Shown: positions 1 through 6,689 of the stretch, in pieces | Position numbering within the stretch: position 1 is the stretch's first letter | Layout: each line of letters begins with the position of its first letter | Source of the DNA: a virus | Direction: 5' to 3' (one strand) | DNA: 24,287 nt | Virus record (IMG/VR): IMGVR_UViG_3300029448_006926 | Span: 1-24,287 of that record | Notes under the pieces: generated by a model | What the model saw: the letters and a program-made list of their open reading frames with translations, nothing else | The model's database searches: none | Told to the model about the DNA's origin: nothing | Translations under genes and position numbers: made by a program

Positions 1-165
1 CTTTCTGCCTCTATCCGAAGTGTTCAGAGAGCAGTGAGGTCATGGTATAATGGAGCAAGTGTGGTTACAATGCCACCTAAAATTTTTGAAGATATGTACA
101 ATCATATCCTTACAGATAAAGGATTGGAAATCTTTGACAAAGACTGGCAGTCTGTTGTACAATAG
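1..165 (+). CDS. C-terminal end of an unidentified phage protein (partial)
   Basis: An open frame runs from the first base to a TAG at 163-165 and encodes the last 54 residues of a protein that begins outside the window. The visible part is mixed hydrophilic, with aromatic residues (RSWYNG near residue 17, DWQSVVQ at the end), and shows no membrane segment, cysteines or catalytic motif. It ends 15 nt before tRNA-Gly. I do not recognise the family. Its position upstream of a tRNA and a late promoter fits a phage gene, but no function can be given. Confidence 0.6.
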   Translation, partial: LSASIRSVQRAVRSWYNGASVVTMPPKIFEDMYNHILTDKGLEIFDKDWQSVVQ

Positions 166-180
166 GCATATGCCTTTCTT

Positions 181-251
181 GCGAATGTGGTGTAGCGGTA
201 ACATGCGAGCCTTCCAAGCTCTTGTCACGGGTTCGATCCCCGTCATTCGCT
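181..251 (+). tRNA. tRNA-Gly (anticodon TCC)
   Basis: A full cloverleaf can be drawn. The acceptor GCGAATG (181-187) pairs with CATTCGC (244-250), with discriminator T251. There is a short D arm, and the anticodon loop CTTCCAA has TCC at 213-215. The T arm contains the GGTTCGATCCC signature. CCA is not encoded. It would read GGA and GGG codons; GGA is used often in the genes of this window. Confidence 0.93.
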
Positions 252-284
252 TCGGATAACCGAAATGTCCGATACTCTTATGAG

Positions 285-292
285 TATAAATA
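285..292 (+). promoter_or_regulatory. T4-type late promoter TATAAATA
   Basis: An exact match to the T4-like phage late-promoter core TATAAATA lies 107 nt upstream of the 399 start. The transcript would carry a leader of about 95 nt. That leader contains an imperfect hairpin (ACCTTTGTT at 297-305 against AACAAAAGGT at 313-322), and a good ribosome site (AAGAGGT) sits before the ATG. Late expression of the following barrel gene is inferred. Confidence 0.65.
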
Positions 293-398
293 TTATACCT
301 TTGTTTTGTCGTAACAAAAGGTAACAAACGAAGACATGTCGAGTCTTCTCACATCTGTGGGTAATCATTCCACAAGTAAAAATTAAGAGGTACAAACA

Positions 399-767
399 AT
401 GATCAAATCTGTATTCGCAGCAACTGCTGCTCTGTCCATGTCCGCTGGTGCTGCCCTTGCAGGTCCCTACGTAAATGTAGAAACAAATGCGGGATGGACG
501 GGAGACAACGATTACACCGGGGCAACGACAGACGTTCACGTAGGATATGAAGGAAGTATTGGTGCTGCTGGGTATTATGTCCAGGCTGGTCCAGCGATCA
601 TCGCTGTGGACGGTGCTGACACTGAAACTGAATTCTCTGGTAAAGCAGGAATCGGTCTTCCTGTGACCGATGCTCTTGGAGTCTATGGAGAGGTTTCCTT
701 CCTGACTGCCGAAGATGATGATGACTTTGGTGTTGGTGGTAAACTGGGTATGAAGTATAACTTCTGA
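399..767 (+). CDS. Small secreted outer-membrane beta-barrel-like protein, copy 1
   Basis: The product is 122 aa. A classic Sec signal peptide (residues 1-22, ending ALA before GPYVN) is followed by alternating Gly/aromatic beta-strand sequence. The protein ends in KYNF, the terminal aromatic typical of outer-membrane barrels inserted by BAM. It is paralogous to the product of 957-1322: both mature proteins start GPYV and share VGYE, DTET and TDAL in order, and both end in F. At this length a barrel of about 8 strands is the natural reading, either a small porin or an OmpW/OmpX-like channel. It has its own late promoter (285) and terminator (791), so it is regulated apart from its copy. Alternative: a non-barrel secreted beta protein. 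Confidence 0.72.
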   Translation: MIKSVFAATAALSMSAGAALAGPYVNVETNAGWTGDNDYTGATTDVHVGYEGSIGAAGYYVQAGPAIIAVDGADTETEFSGKAGIGLPVTDALGVYGEVSFLTAEDDDDFGVGGKLGMKYNF

Positions 768-790
768 TACCTTTATTTTTAGATTTTTTA

Positions 791-817
791 GGACTCTCTA
801 ACGAGAGTCCTTTTTTT
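791..817 (+). terminator. Intrinsic terminator after the first barrel gene
   Basis: A perfect 8-bp stem (GGACTCTC 791-798 with GAGAGTCC 803-810) has a TAAC loop and is followed by seven T (811-817). It closes the unit driven from the late promoter at 285 and insulates the Pho-box region downstream. Confidence 0.93.
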
Positions 818-820
818 ATG

Positions 821-881
821 GTTAAATTAAGATTAACCTCTATTAAATATTGAGGTTTGTTCTTTAACTTTGTTTTAACGA
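821..881 (+). promoter_or_regulatory. Pho-box array (PhoB/SphR-type binding sites)
   Basis: TTAA cores sit at 822, 833, 843, 864 and 875, spaced 11, 10, 21 and 11 nt, so all face roughly the same side of the helix. The proximal pair, TTTAACTT (863-870), a 3-nt gap and TTTAACGA (874-881), closely follows the cyanobacterial Pho-box rule of 8-nt repeats with 3-nt spacers. The last repeat overlaps where a -35 element would lie for the -10 at 901-906. This is the arrangement expected of a PhoB-activated promoter that lacks its own -35. It stands directly upstream of the barrel, pstS and phosphatase genes, so host phosphate control is strongly suggested. Confidence 0.8.
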
Positions 882-900
882 CAAAAATTTACACTTGTCG

Positions 901-906
901 TATAAT
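901..906 (+). promoter_or_regulatory. -10 element of the Pho-controlled promoter
   Basis: A perfect TATAAT at 901-906. Seventeen bases upstream is AACGAC (878-883), not a -35 consensus but the end of the proximal Pho box. An activator-dependent promoter is the likely reading. Transcription would start near 913, leaving a leader of about 44 nt with a good AGAGGT ribosome site before the 957 start. Confidence 0.75.
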
Positions 907-956
907 GTAAAAGTCTTTAGAGGACACTCAAAATAAAAATTACTAGAGGTATAGAA

Positions 957-1322
957 ATGAAACAAGCATTCGCTCTCTCCGCATTAGCACTCCTGGGATT
1001 TGCTACCGCAGCACCTGCTTTTGCTGGTCCTTATGTCGGCGGCAAGGCTGTCATCAAAGGAACTGATGAAGATCTCGATAAGTCTGCTCTCGAAATGCGT
1101 GTAGGATATGAGACTAAGGTTGGTAACCTGAAGCCTTACATCGAAGTTGGTCCTAACTGGGAAACTCCTGATGGTGAGGACACCGAAACTTCCACTGCTC
1201 TGGAAATTGGAACCAAGATCAAAATGACTGATGCCCTCGGTGCAAAAGTTAAGGCAGAATACGTCTTCGTCGATGATGAAATGGATTGGAAGTATGAGGC
1301 ATCCGTCTCTTACGAATTCTGA
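957..1322 (+). CDS. Small secreted outer-membrane beta-barrel-like protein, copy 2 (Pho-controlled)
   Basis: The product is 121 aa. The signal peptide (residues 1-23, ending AFA) precedes GPYVGGKA and a beta-rich body ending SYEF. It aligns along most of its length with the 399-767 protein (VGYE, GP, DTET, TDALG, terminal F), so the two arose by duplication. This copy is more charged (many K, D and E) and sits behind the Pho-box promoter. It is 36 nt upstream of pstS with no terminator between, so co-transcription is expected. A phosphate- or organophosphate-permeable porin would fit the context, but no substrate-selecting residues can be named. A non-porin secreted protein remains possible. 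Confidence 0.75.
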   Translation: MKQAFALSALALLGFATAAPAFAGPYVGGKAVIKGTDEDLDKSALEMRVGYETKVGNLKPYIEVGPNWETPDGEDTETSTALEIGTKIKMTDALGAKVKAEYVFVDDEMDWKYEASVSYEF

Positions 1323-1358
1323 TCTAGAAAAAAGTAAACAATATACTAAAAAATACAA

Positions 1359-2321
1359 ATGAAAATTGCTGCTCTTACTCTTGGCATTCTTGCCATTGCT
1401 GCTCCTGCTGTTGAAGCAGGTGAAAGACTGAATGGTGCCGGTGCATCATTTCCTGCTCCAATCTATCAAAAGTGGTTTCAAGACTACGCAACCAAAACTG
1501 GCAATCAAGTAAACTACCAAGCAGTAGGATCTGGTGCCGGTGTTCGTCAGTATAAGGCAGGTACTACTGACTTTGGTGCATCCGATAAAGCAGTTTCTGA
1601 TAGCAAACTTGCTGGCATCTCCCGTCCTATGGTACAAATCCCTATGACTGGTGGTGCAATCGCAGTTGCATATAACAAGCCTGGTTGCGATCTCAAACTG
1701 TCCCAGATTGAACTTACAAAGGTCTTCTATGGACGTATTGATAACTGGTCGCAGCTCGGTTGTGCTGCAGGTCCTATCACTGTTGCTGTTCGCTCTGATG
1801 GTTCGGGCACGACAGCTGGTTTTACTAATTCACTCTCTGCTTTCTCCCCTTACTGGGCATACAAAGTAGGACGTGGTAAGGCAGTTCAGTGGCCTGCTGC
1901 TGGAACAGTTGGTGGTAAAGGCAACTCTGGTGTTGCCGGTGTCATTAAGAACACCGAAGGTGCTATTGGATACCTGAACTATGGTTATGTTGTTGGTGAT
2001 AAGTTTCAACAAGCTGCTATTCAAAATCGTGCCGGTAACTATGTGAAGGCAAATGGTGAGACCTCTGCTGCTGGTCTGGCACAGATTAAACTGGATAGCA
2101 AACTGCGTGGAACTGATGCTAACCCTGCTGGTGCTAATGCATTCCCCATCGTTTCTTTGACTTGGATCCTTGCCGAACCTGGTCATAAAACTGATGCGGT
2201 TAAATCTGCTCTTCGTTACATGCTGAGTGAAGAAGCACAAGGAGCTTCAGATTCTCTGGGATATGTACCTCTCCCCGAGTCTCTTCGACAGAAGTCTCTT
2301 TCTGCTGTTGACTCTCTTTGA
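1359..2321 (+). CDS. pstS: PstS, periplasmic phosphate-binding protein
   Basis: The product is 320 aa, typical for PstS. A 20-residue signal peptide (ending VEA) is followed by LNGAGASFPAP (24-34), the family N-terminal phosphate-binding segment. Next come the GSGAGVRQ and TTDFGASDKAV segments (57-79) and RSDGSGTT (145-152), which contacts phosphate in the family. No lipobox cysteine is present, so it is a soluble periplasmic protein, as in other cyanophage PstS. It supplies phosphate to the host PstCAB transporter, which the window does not encode. It is the second gene of the Pho-box operon and is followed 17 nt later by an intrinsic terminator, so the downstream phosphatase genes depend on read-through or another promoter. 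Confidence 0.95.
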   Translation: MKIAALTLGILAIAAPAVEAGERLNGAGASFPAPIYQKWFQDYATKTGNQVNYQAVGSGAGVRQYKAGTTDFGASDKAVSDSKLAGISRPMVQIPMTGGAIAVAYNKPGCDLKLSQIELTKVFYGRIDNWSQLGCAAGPITVAVRSDGSGTTAGFTNSLSAFSPYWAYKVGRGKAVQWPAAGTVGGKGNSGVAGVIKNTEGAIGYLNYGYVVGDKFQQAAIQNRAGNYVKANGETSAAGLAQIKLDSKLRGTDANPAGANAFPIVSLTWILAEPGHKTDAVKSALRYMLSEEAQGASDSLGYVPLPESLRQKSLSAVDSL

Positions 2322-2337
2322 TATTTGATTATTATTC

Positions 2338-2365
2338 TCCCTCCCTTCGGGGAGGGATTTTTTTT
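2338..2365 (+). terminator. UUCG-loop intrinsic terminator between pstS and the phosphatase gene
   Basis: A perfect 8-bp GC-rich stem (TCCCTCCC 2338-2345 with GGGAGGGA 2350-2357) closed by a TTCG tetraloop is followed by eight T (2358-2365). It is one of the strongest terminators in the window. No promoter is obvious between it and the 2389 start, so it probably sets the ratio of PstS to the downstream genes rather than fully isolating them. Confidence 0.93.
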
Positions 2366-2388
2366 GTTCCTCTACTCCGTATAAAGAA

Positions 2389-4431
2389 ATGAATAGAAAA
2401 CTTTTCTCTGCTATGATTGCGGGCACTTTATTTGTAGCACCTGCAGCATCTATCGCAGAAACAATTCGTATTGGTGAGACTACTGCTTTGATTCCTGAAG
2501 CAGGTCTTGCTACAGAAAAAGTCGTAGATGGTGGTAACGGAAACGTTAACTTCCCATACGCAAATTTTAAAGCAATTGCTACTGTTGGTGAAGTTGGTGA
2601 TAATGGACTTGCACTGACTGGATATCCAGATGGTCAGGCAGCATATCTGCTTGATAACGATACCATTCGTGTTATCTATCAGTCTGAATCCTATGCCACT
2701 ATGGGTAAGGCACCTGTTCCTGAGACCTACAATTGGGTTATGGAAAATGGTGTAACCTTCTCTGGTTCTCACGTTCACACGATTGATTATGATCGTGCCA
2801 AGTTTGCTAATTTCCTGAATACTGGTGAGTCTGCAGAAGGAATGGTTAAGGGTTCTGGTAAACTCTTCAACCGTATTTACAATGTATTTGGAGATGAAGT
2901 TGTAAAGGGTGGAGTCTGGGGTAACCAAGCACTTCCCGATCAAACAATTGTACCTTTCCTTCCCAAGTACCAACTGTCTGAAGCTGACTTCTTCCTGCAA
3001 TCCTTCTGTGGTGCATGGTATGAGCAAGCAAATAAGTATGGTGATGGTATTGGACTTGCTGATGATGTATGGTTAACTGCTGAAGAGTGGGAAATTGGAC
3101 GCATGTTCACTGGTTCTAAGAAGACTGGTGGTAAGGAGTCTGCTAAGACTATGGGTCTTGCATCCGTGGTTGTTGATGTCAAGAACCAAGTTGCATATAC
3201 CGCACCTGCTCTGGGTCAGACTGGTTATGAGAAACTGATGCCAATCAACCCACAACATGAAGACTATGTTGTTATCGTTGGTGCTGGATATAACCATAAT
3301 CAGGAACCTGCTCCTCTGAAGGTTTATGTTGGTATGAAGGATCGTCTTGCTGATGGTTCTGAGATTGACTACTCTACTGCTAATGAGCGTGATGCATTCC
3401 TTGCTCGCAATGGTATGCTTTATGGTCGCATTTATGGATTTGCGATGCCTACCGAATCTTATGCTGCACTGGGTCTGGAAGCAAACCCTGCTGCCAAGAT
3501 GATGGATGAGTATTTGCAGAATGCCGATGCACCTAATACATTTGAAGGTCGTTTCTATCCTACTTCTTATCAGTGGAGTGGTTGGGACAATCCAGTCGCA
3601 GTCAAAGATACTGAGATGATGTTGTGGGAACAGGCAGGTGAGCAACCAGAAGGATATACTTTCTTCAATGGTGACTCCAAAGCTGAGCATCCTGCAGTTG
3701 ATCCTGATATCACCCGCACTCGTTATGTTCAGAACATGACCAACAAGGGTGGTATTCTTGGTTTTGATTTTGGTAACATTGGTGCTGCTCTGGATGCTGC
3801 TAATGGTGATCTTCCTGAGTTCCTGCCTGCTTCTGGTATTCGTGTTGTTGCTGCCGTTGATGGTGCTCTTACTCTGAAGACTGGTGGTGAAGGTGCCGTG
3901 AAGGGTGGTTCTGCCGCAATTCATGTGGAGAAGAACAAGGCAGCAATGGTTGCTCCTGATGGACTGTACTGGACTAAGCACAAGGATGGTTCTTTCCTGA
4001 TTGTTGATGAAGATTCAGGTAATGATTTTGGTGAGCGTAAGTATGTGCTCCCAATCAATGAGTCTGATATGACTCTGAGTGAAGCAAACACTGGTTACCT
4101 GTTAGGTCTTGCTGGTGGTAAGCACTCTTCCCGTTATCAAGCAGGTGCATCTGCTCTTGGTGGTGCATTCTCCAAAGCAACAACTTCTGAGTTCTCCGGT
4201 TCTTGGAACGTAACTGCTCTGACTGCTAAGAAGGGTCCATTCGGTATGTTTGGATTCTATTCAGCAGATGAAATTGCTGGAACTGGTGAACAGAAAATCA
4301 TTCAGGGTATCGATACTAAGGATCAACTCTTCATTGGTGTTGTCCAAGCAAGAGGTGAGTCTGGTGGTGCAGTTGCCGAACAAGGTGCTGATGCCGGTGG
4401 ACAAATCTTCCAATTCAACTTCAAATTCTAA
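2389..4431 (+). CDS. Secreted alkaline-phosphatase-like protein (PhoX/DUF839-type)
   Basis: The product is 680 aa with a 23-residue signal peptide (ending SIA before ETIRIG). Segments reminiscent of PhoX/DUF839 calcium-dependent phosphatases include SHVHTIDYD (127-135), an acidic region before EGRFYP, and PDGLYW (523-528) followed by an acidic metal-type stretch, VDEDSGND (538-545). The frame is intact and the protein ends FNFKF. It lies between pstS and a secreted beta-propeller in a Pho-linked block, the place where cyanophage genomes carry a gene labelled phoA or alkaline phosphatase. Expected role: hydrolysis of organic phosphate esters outside the cytoplasm. Context supports this more than motifs do; the exact phosphatase family and activity are inferred. 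It is separated from pstS by the 2338 terminator. Confidence 0.65.
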   Translation: MNRKLFSAMIAGTLFVAPAASIAETIRIGETTALIPEAGLATEKVVDGGNGNVNFPYANFKAIATVGEVGDNGLALTGYPDGQAAYLLDNDTIRVIYQSESYATMGKAPVPETYNWVMENGVTFSGSHVHTIDYDRAKFANFLNTGESAEGMVKGSGKLFNRIYNVFGDEVVKGGVWGNQALPDQTIVPFLPKYQLSEADFFLQSFCGAWYEQANKYGDGIGLADDVWLTAEEWEIGRMFTGSKKTGGKESAKTMGLASVVVDVKNQVAYTAPALGQTGYEKLMPINPQHEDYVVIVGAGYNHNQEPAPLKVYVGMKDRLADGSEIDYSTANERDAFLARNGMLYGRIYGFAMPTESYAALGLEANPAAKMMDEYLQNADAPNTFEGRFYPTSYQWSGWDNPVAVKDTEMMLWEQAGEQPEGYTFFNGDSKAEHPAVDPDITRTRYVQNMTNKGGILGFDFGNIGAALDAANGDLPEFLPASGIRVVAAVDGALTLKTGGEGAVKGGSAAIHVEKNKAAMVAPDGLYWTKHKDGSFLIVDEDSGNDFGERKYVLPINESDMTLSEANTGYLLGLAGGKHSSRYQAGASALGGAFSKATTSEFSGSWNVTALTAKKGPFGMFGFYSADEIAGTGEQKIIQGIDTKDQLFIGVVQARGESGGAVAEQGADAGGQIFQFNFKF

Positions 4432-4442
4432 GGTAAAAATAA

Positions 4443-5702
4443 ATGTATCTAGAACTTATTAAACTGGTAAGTTTACCAGTAATTGCTCTGGGTGCTATCG
4501 TTGGGGCAGATGTTTCTGCCCTTTCCGGTGCATTCGCAGCTCCTACTTTTGAGCAGGTTGGTCAGTATGGTGTTGGTGAAGATTCTGCTGCCGAGATTAT
4601 TGCTTCCGATGGACAAATTCTTGCATACTCCAACTCCGATAAAGGATCTATCGACTTTGTGTCTATTATTGATCCTTCCAACCCTACCTCTATCACTTCT
4701 GTGGATGTTGGTGGTGAACCAACCAGTGTTGCAATCCACAATGGATATGCGATTGCGGCTATTAACACCTCTGAATCCTTCACAAATCCATCGGGTTATG
4801 TTGCGGTGATTGATTTGTGGGACTATCAAGTAGTAAAAGAGATTGTTCTTGCCGGTCAACCAGATGCTGTTGCTATTAGTCCTAATGGTAAGTTTGCTGC
4901 CGTTGCCATTGAAAATGAGAGAGATGAAGATCTTAATGATGGACTGATTCCTCAGTATCCTGCCGGTAATGTTGCTATTATTAATTTGGAAGGTGAGGTA
5001 ACTTATGCAGATGTTCGTGGTCTTGCTGGCATTGCTCCTAGTGATCCTGAACCTGAGTTTGTTGATATCAATGACAAAGGTGAAATTGTTGTTACTCTTC
5101 AAGAGAATAATCATTTGGTTGTTCTTGATTCCAGTGGTAATGTCATCTCCCATTTCTCTGCTGGCAAGGTAGACCTTTATGACATCGACGACACAAAAGA
5201 TGGTTACTATATGCCTGTCGGTTCTCGTCAGGGTGTACGTCGTGAGCCCGATGCTGTTGCTTGGATTGATAATGATCACTTCGCAACTGCCAATGAGGGT
5301 GATTATAAACTGAAGCGTCGTGGTGAGCACAAGCGTGGTGGTTCCAGAGGATTTACAATTTGGAACAAGAATGGCACGATAGTGTATGATTCCGGTAACA
5401 CTTTTGAGAATACTCTTGCCAGAGCAGGTTATTGGAATGATAAACGTGCCGAGAAGAAGGGTGTTGAACCTGAGTCTGTTGCGGTCGGAACTTATAATGG
5501 CGTTCCTATGCTGTTTGTGGGTGCCGAGAGAGCAAATGCAGTTGGTGTTTATAATATCTCTGATTTGTCTTCTCCAGTCATGACTCAAATTCTTCCTACA
5601 GGTAAAGCACCTGAAGGACTTCTTGCTTTAGAAAATGAAGGACTCTTCATTACTTCTAATGAAAAAGATGCGGTAAATAGTATCAGTATCTTTAAGTTCT
5701 GA
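4443..5702 (+). CDS. Secreted beta-propeller, choice-of-anchor-I / phytase-esterase-like protein
   Basis: The product is 419 aa. The N-terminal hydrophobic segment (about residues 8-32, ending AFA) reads as a signal peptide. The rest consists of repeated blade-like units (VAIHNGYAIAAIN, DAVAISPNGKFAAVAIEN, PESVAVGTYNG, KAPEGLLALENEGLFITSNE), the pattern of propellers in the choice-of-anchor-I family. Bacterial relatives are often annotated as phytase- or alkaline-phosphatase-like. Conserved acidic loops (ENERDED near 152, NEGDYK near 283) could bind metal. The start lies 12 nt after the preceding stop with an AAGGT ribosome site, so it is translated together with the phosphatase-like gene. 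A second phosphoester-releasing enzyme, or an accessory to it, is the likely role. No catalytic residue can be assigned with certainty. Confidence 0.7.
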   Translation: MYLELIKLVSLPVIALGAIVGADVSALSGAFAAPTFEQVGQYGVGEDSAAEIIASDGQILAYSNSDKGSIDFVSIIDPSNPTSITSVDVGGEPTSVAIHNGYAIAAINTSESFTNPSGYVAVIDLWDYQVVKEIVLAGQPDAVAISPNGKFAAVAIENERDEDLNDGLIPQYPAGNVAIINLEGEVTYADVRGLAGIAPSDPEPEFVDINDKGEIVVTLQENNHLVVLDSSGNVISHFSAGKVDLYDIDDTKDGYYMPVGSRQGVRREPDAVAWIDNDHFATANEGDYKLKRRGEHKRGGSRGFTIWNKNGTIVYDSGNTFENTLARAGYWNDKRAEKKGVEPESVAVGTYNGVPMLFVGAERANAVGVYNISDLSSPVMTQILPTGKAPEGLLALENEGLFITSNEKDAVNSISIFKF

Positions 5703-5854
5703 TGAAATTACTAAAAACTCTGGGTAAGGGCAATATTTTTTTGATATTGCTTATTGCCCAGTTATTTGTTATAATGAGCATGTTGACTCAAAAGACGAAA
5801 TTTACTTGCATGATGAATCCGATGTCTGGAGTAATACACTGTGTCCAAAAATAA
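5702..5854 (+). CDS. Small single-span membrane protein, unidentified
   Basis: The product is 50 aa. The ATG overlaps the preceding stop (TGATG at 5700-5704), suggesting coupled translation. Residues 11-28 (NIFLILLIAQLFVIMSML) form a membrane span. The tail contains CMMNPMSGVIHC, two cysteines that could pair or bind a metal. The 3' end overlaps the next GTG start by 14 nt. The reading frame also contains a pair of inverted repeats and a promoter-like element, so part of this stretch may be regulatory. I know no function. Confidence 0.55.
   Translation: MKLLKTLGKGNIFLILLIAQLFVIMSMLTQKTKFTCMMNPMSGVIHCVQK
5728..5759 (+). repeat. Competing inverted repeats (possible weak terminator/attenuator)
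   Basis: GGGCAATA (5728-5735) pairs perfectly with TATTGCCC (5752-5759). The inner GCAATAT (5730-5736) also pairs perfectly with ATATTGC (5744-5750). The two helices share the same left arm, so only one can form at a time. No long T run follows, so ordinary termination would be weak. The element sits just inside the small gene that follows the phosphatase block. Confidence 0.55.
5747..5775 (+). promoter_or_regulatory. Vegetative promoter TTGCTT-N17-TATAAT
   Basis: TTGCTT (5747-5752) and a perfect TATAAT (5770-5775) are separated by 17 nt. The predicted start near 5782 is 59 nt upstream of the GTG at 5841, which has GGAG at 5828-5831. It would drive the small membrane and secreted genes 5841-6455 independently of phosphate control. 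It lies inside the 5702-5854 frame and overlaps the inverted repeats. Confidence 0.55.
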
Positions 5855-6059
5855 TATCTGCGATCCCAAGTGGAAACGATGGTGCATTGCCTGTTGCTCT
5901 TCGCAATTATGGTTACTTCCTGCTGCTCTGCTTGGGATTCTTATTTTAATTGAGGGAGTTCATACGAGTGCTCATCTTAAGATGGAAATGGATGTTCATG
6001 GATATTGTAAACAAAATGCAGAGCATCAAGAAAATTTAAAATTTGAGGATGAATGGTGA
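5841..6059 (+). CDS. Small cysteine-rich membrane protein, unidentified (GTG start)
   Basis: The product is 72 aa, starting at GTG with GGAG nine bases upstream. A Trp/Cys-rich N-terminus (C7, C15, C18, C19) precedes one hydrophobic span at about residues 22-40 (QLWLLPAALLGILILIEGV) and a charged, His-containing tail (HLKMEMDVHGYCKQ). It overlaps the preceding gene by 14 nt and the following one by 7 nt. No family is recognised. A host-membrane-directed accessory protein is possible. Confidence 0.6.
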   Translation: MSKNNICDPKWKRWCIACCSSQLWLLPAALLGILILIEGVHTSAHLKMEMDVHGYCKQNAEHQENLKFEDEW

Positions 6060-6259
6060 AAAAATTTTTTCTTATTTTTGTTTTTTTGTTTGCATCTCCT
6101 GTGTATGCACAAGATAAGGGTATGGAACTTTTCCAGAAGGCATTGGAAAATGTGAGAGAATATCACATGAGACAGACAATGACTGATCCTAAGGATGCCT
6201 TGGATGAAGCATTATTACAGTTTTATCATGAAACAGAAAATCATGATACAATAAAATGA
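6053..6259 (+). CDS. Small secreted/periplasmic protein, unidentified
   Basis: The product is 68 aa with a clear signal peptide (KK, then FFLIFVFLFASPVYA, cleavage before QDKG near residue 20). The mature protein of about 48 residues is charged and probably helical (ELFQKALENVREYHMRQT). The start overlaps the upstream stop by 7 nt, so translation is likely coupled. The small size and secretion fit the nearby envelope-directed genes. Function unknown. Confidence 0.65.
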   Translation: MVKKFFLIFVFLFASPVYAQDKGMELFQKALENVREYHMRQTMTDPKDALDEALLQFYHETENHDTIK

Positions 6260-6272
6260 TTTAATTTATCTA

Positions 6273-6455
6273 ATGAAAATTAATCTTTGGTATTCAAAAA
6301 GTATGGGGCAATGGAGATGGACTTTATCAGAAGAATTTAAAAATGGCATTACAAAGTTAGAGCAACACTCTGGGCAACAACCTATGCTTCGTGATGCCAT
6401 GGAAGATGTTGCCAATACCGTAGAGTATATGCTACAATCTAAAGTGTCTGAATAA
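6273..6455 (+). CDS. Conserved cyanophage hypothetical protein
   Basis: The product is 60 aa and soluble, with LWYSKSMGQWRWTL near the N-terminus and a helical C-terminal half (LRDAMEDVANTVEYML). It resembles a short family common in T4-like cyanophages, recognised by eye only. No catalytic residues or membrane segments are present. It starts 13 nt after the upstream stop and lies 4 nt before the next small gene. No function is known to me. Confidence 0.65.
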   Translation: MKINLWYSKSMGQWRWTLSEEFKNGITKLEQHSGQQPMLRDAMEDVANTVEYMLQSKVSE

Positions 6456-6459
6456 ATAA

Positions 6460-6624
6460 ATGAATCCTGTTGATATTTTATTATTGATTGGAGAACTTGA
6501 AGGTAGTTCTGCACAATGTAGAAAACTTAAATTTATAGAAGACTCTCTCGTTTTAGATGAAATGAAGAAAAGATATTATAAACTTTACTTTAAATTAAAA
6601 CGAGAACAAAATAATCCTCAGTAG
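6460..6624 (+). CDS. Small basic protein overlapping tRNA-Asn, unidentified
   Basis: The product is 54 aa: a hydrophobic start (MNPVDILLLIGELEG) followed by a Lys/Tyr-rich helical C-terminus (DEMKKRYYKLYFKLKRE). The start is 4 nt after the previous stop. The last 10 nt overlap the acceptor and following bases of tRNA-Asn, and the TAG stop is formed by tRNA positions 8-10. Codon use matches its neighbours. Unknown function. It could be a chance frame, though its spacing in the gene string favours a real gene. Confidence 0.5.
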   Translation: MNPVDILLLIGELEGSSAQCRKLKFIEDSLVLDEMKKRYYKLYFKLKREQNNPQ

Positions 6625-6686
6625 CTCAGCGGCAGAGCCGACGACTGTTAATCGTCTGGTCGTAGGTTCAAATCCTACCTGGGGAG
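6615..6686 (+). tRNA. tRNA-Asn (anticodon GTT)
   Basis: The acceptor TCCTCAG (6615-6621) pairs with CTGGGGA (6679-6685), including one G-T pair, with discriminator G6686. The anticodon stem GACGA/TCGTC encloses a loop with GTT at 6647-6649. The T arm carries GGTTCAAATCC. No CCA is encoded. It lies 3 nt before tRNA-Val and overlaps the end of a small gene. Confidence 0.95.
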
Positions 6687-6689
6687 TTT

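Noticed and set aside
2380-2387. TATAAAGA as a late promoter for the phosphatase-like gene
   Set aside because: It ends one base before the ATG at 2389, too close to give a translated transcript.
3073-3981. Long minus-strand open frame opposite the phosphatase-like gene
   Set aside because: Low-complexity translation with many Ser/Thr/Asn/Ile, no motif, and no signals; it mirrors the codon pattern of the real gene. Other minus-strand frames (for example 4473-5588) are rejected for the same reason.
6452-6459. AATAAATA-type late promoter before the 6460 gene
   Set aside because: First base differs from the consensus and the sequence runs straight into the start codon, leaving no leader.
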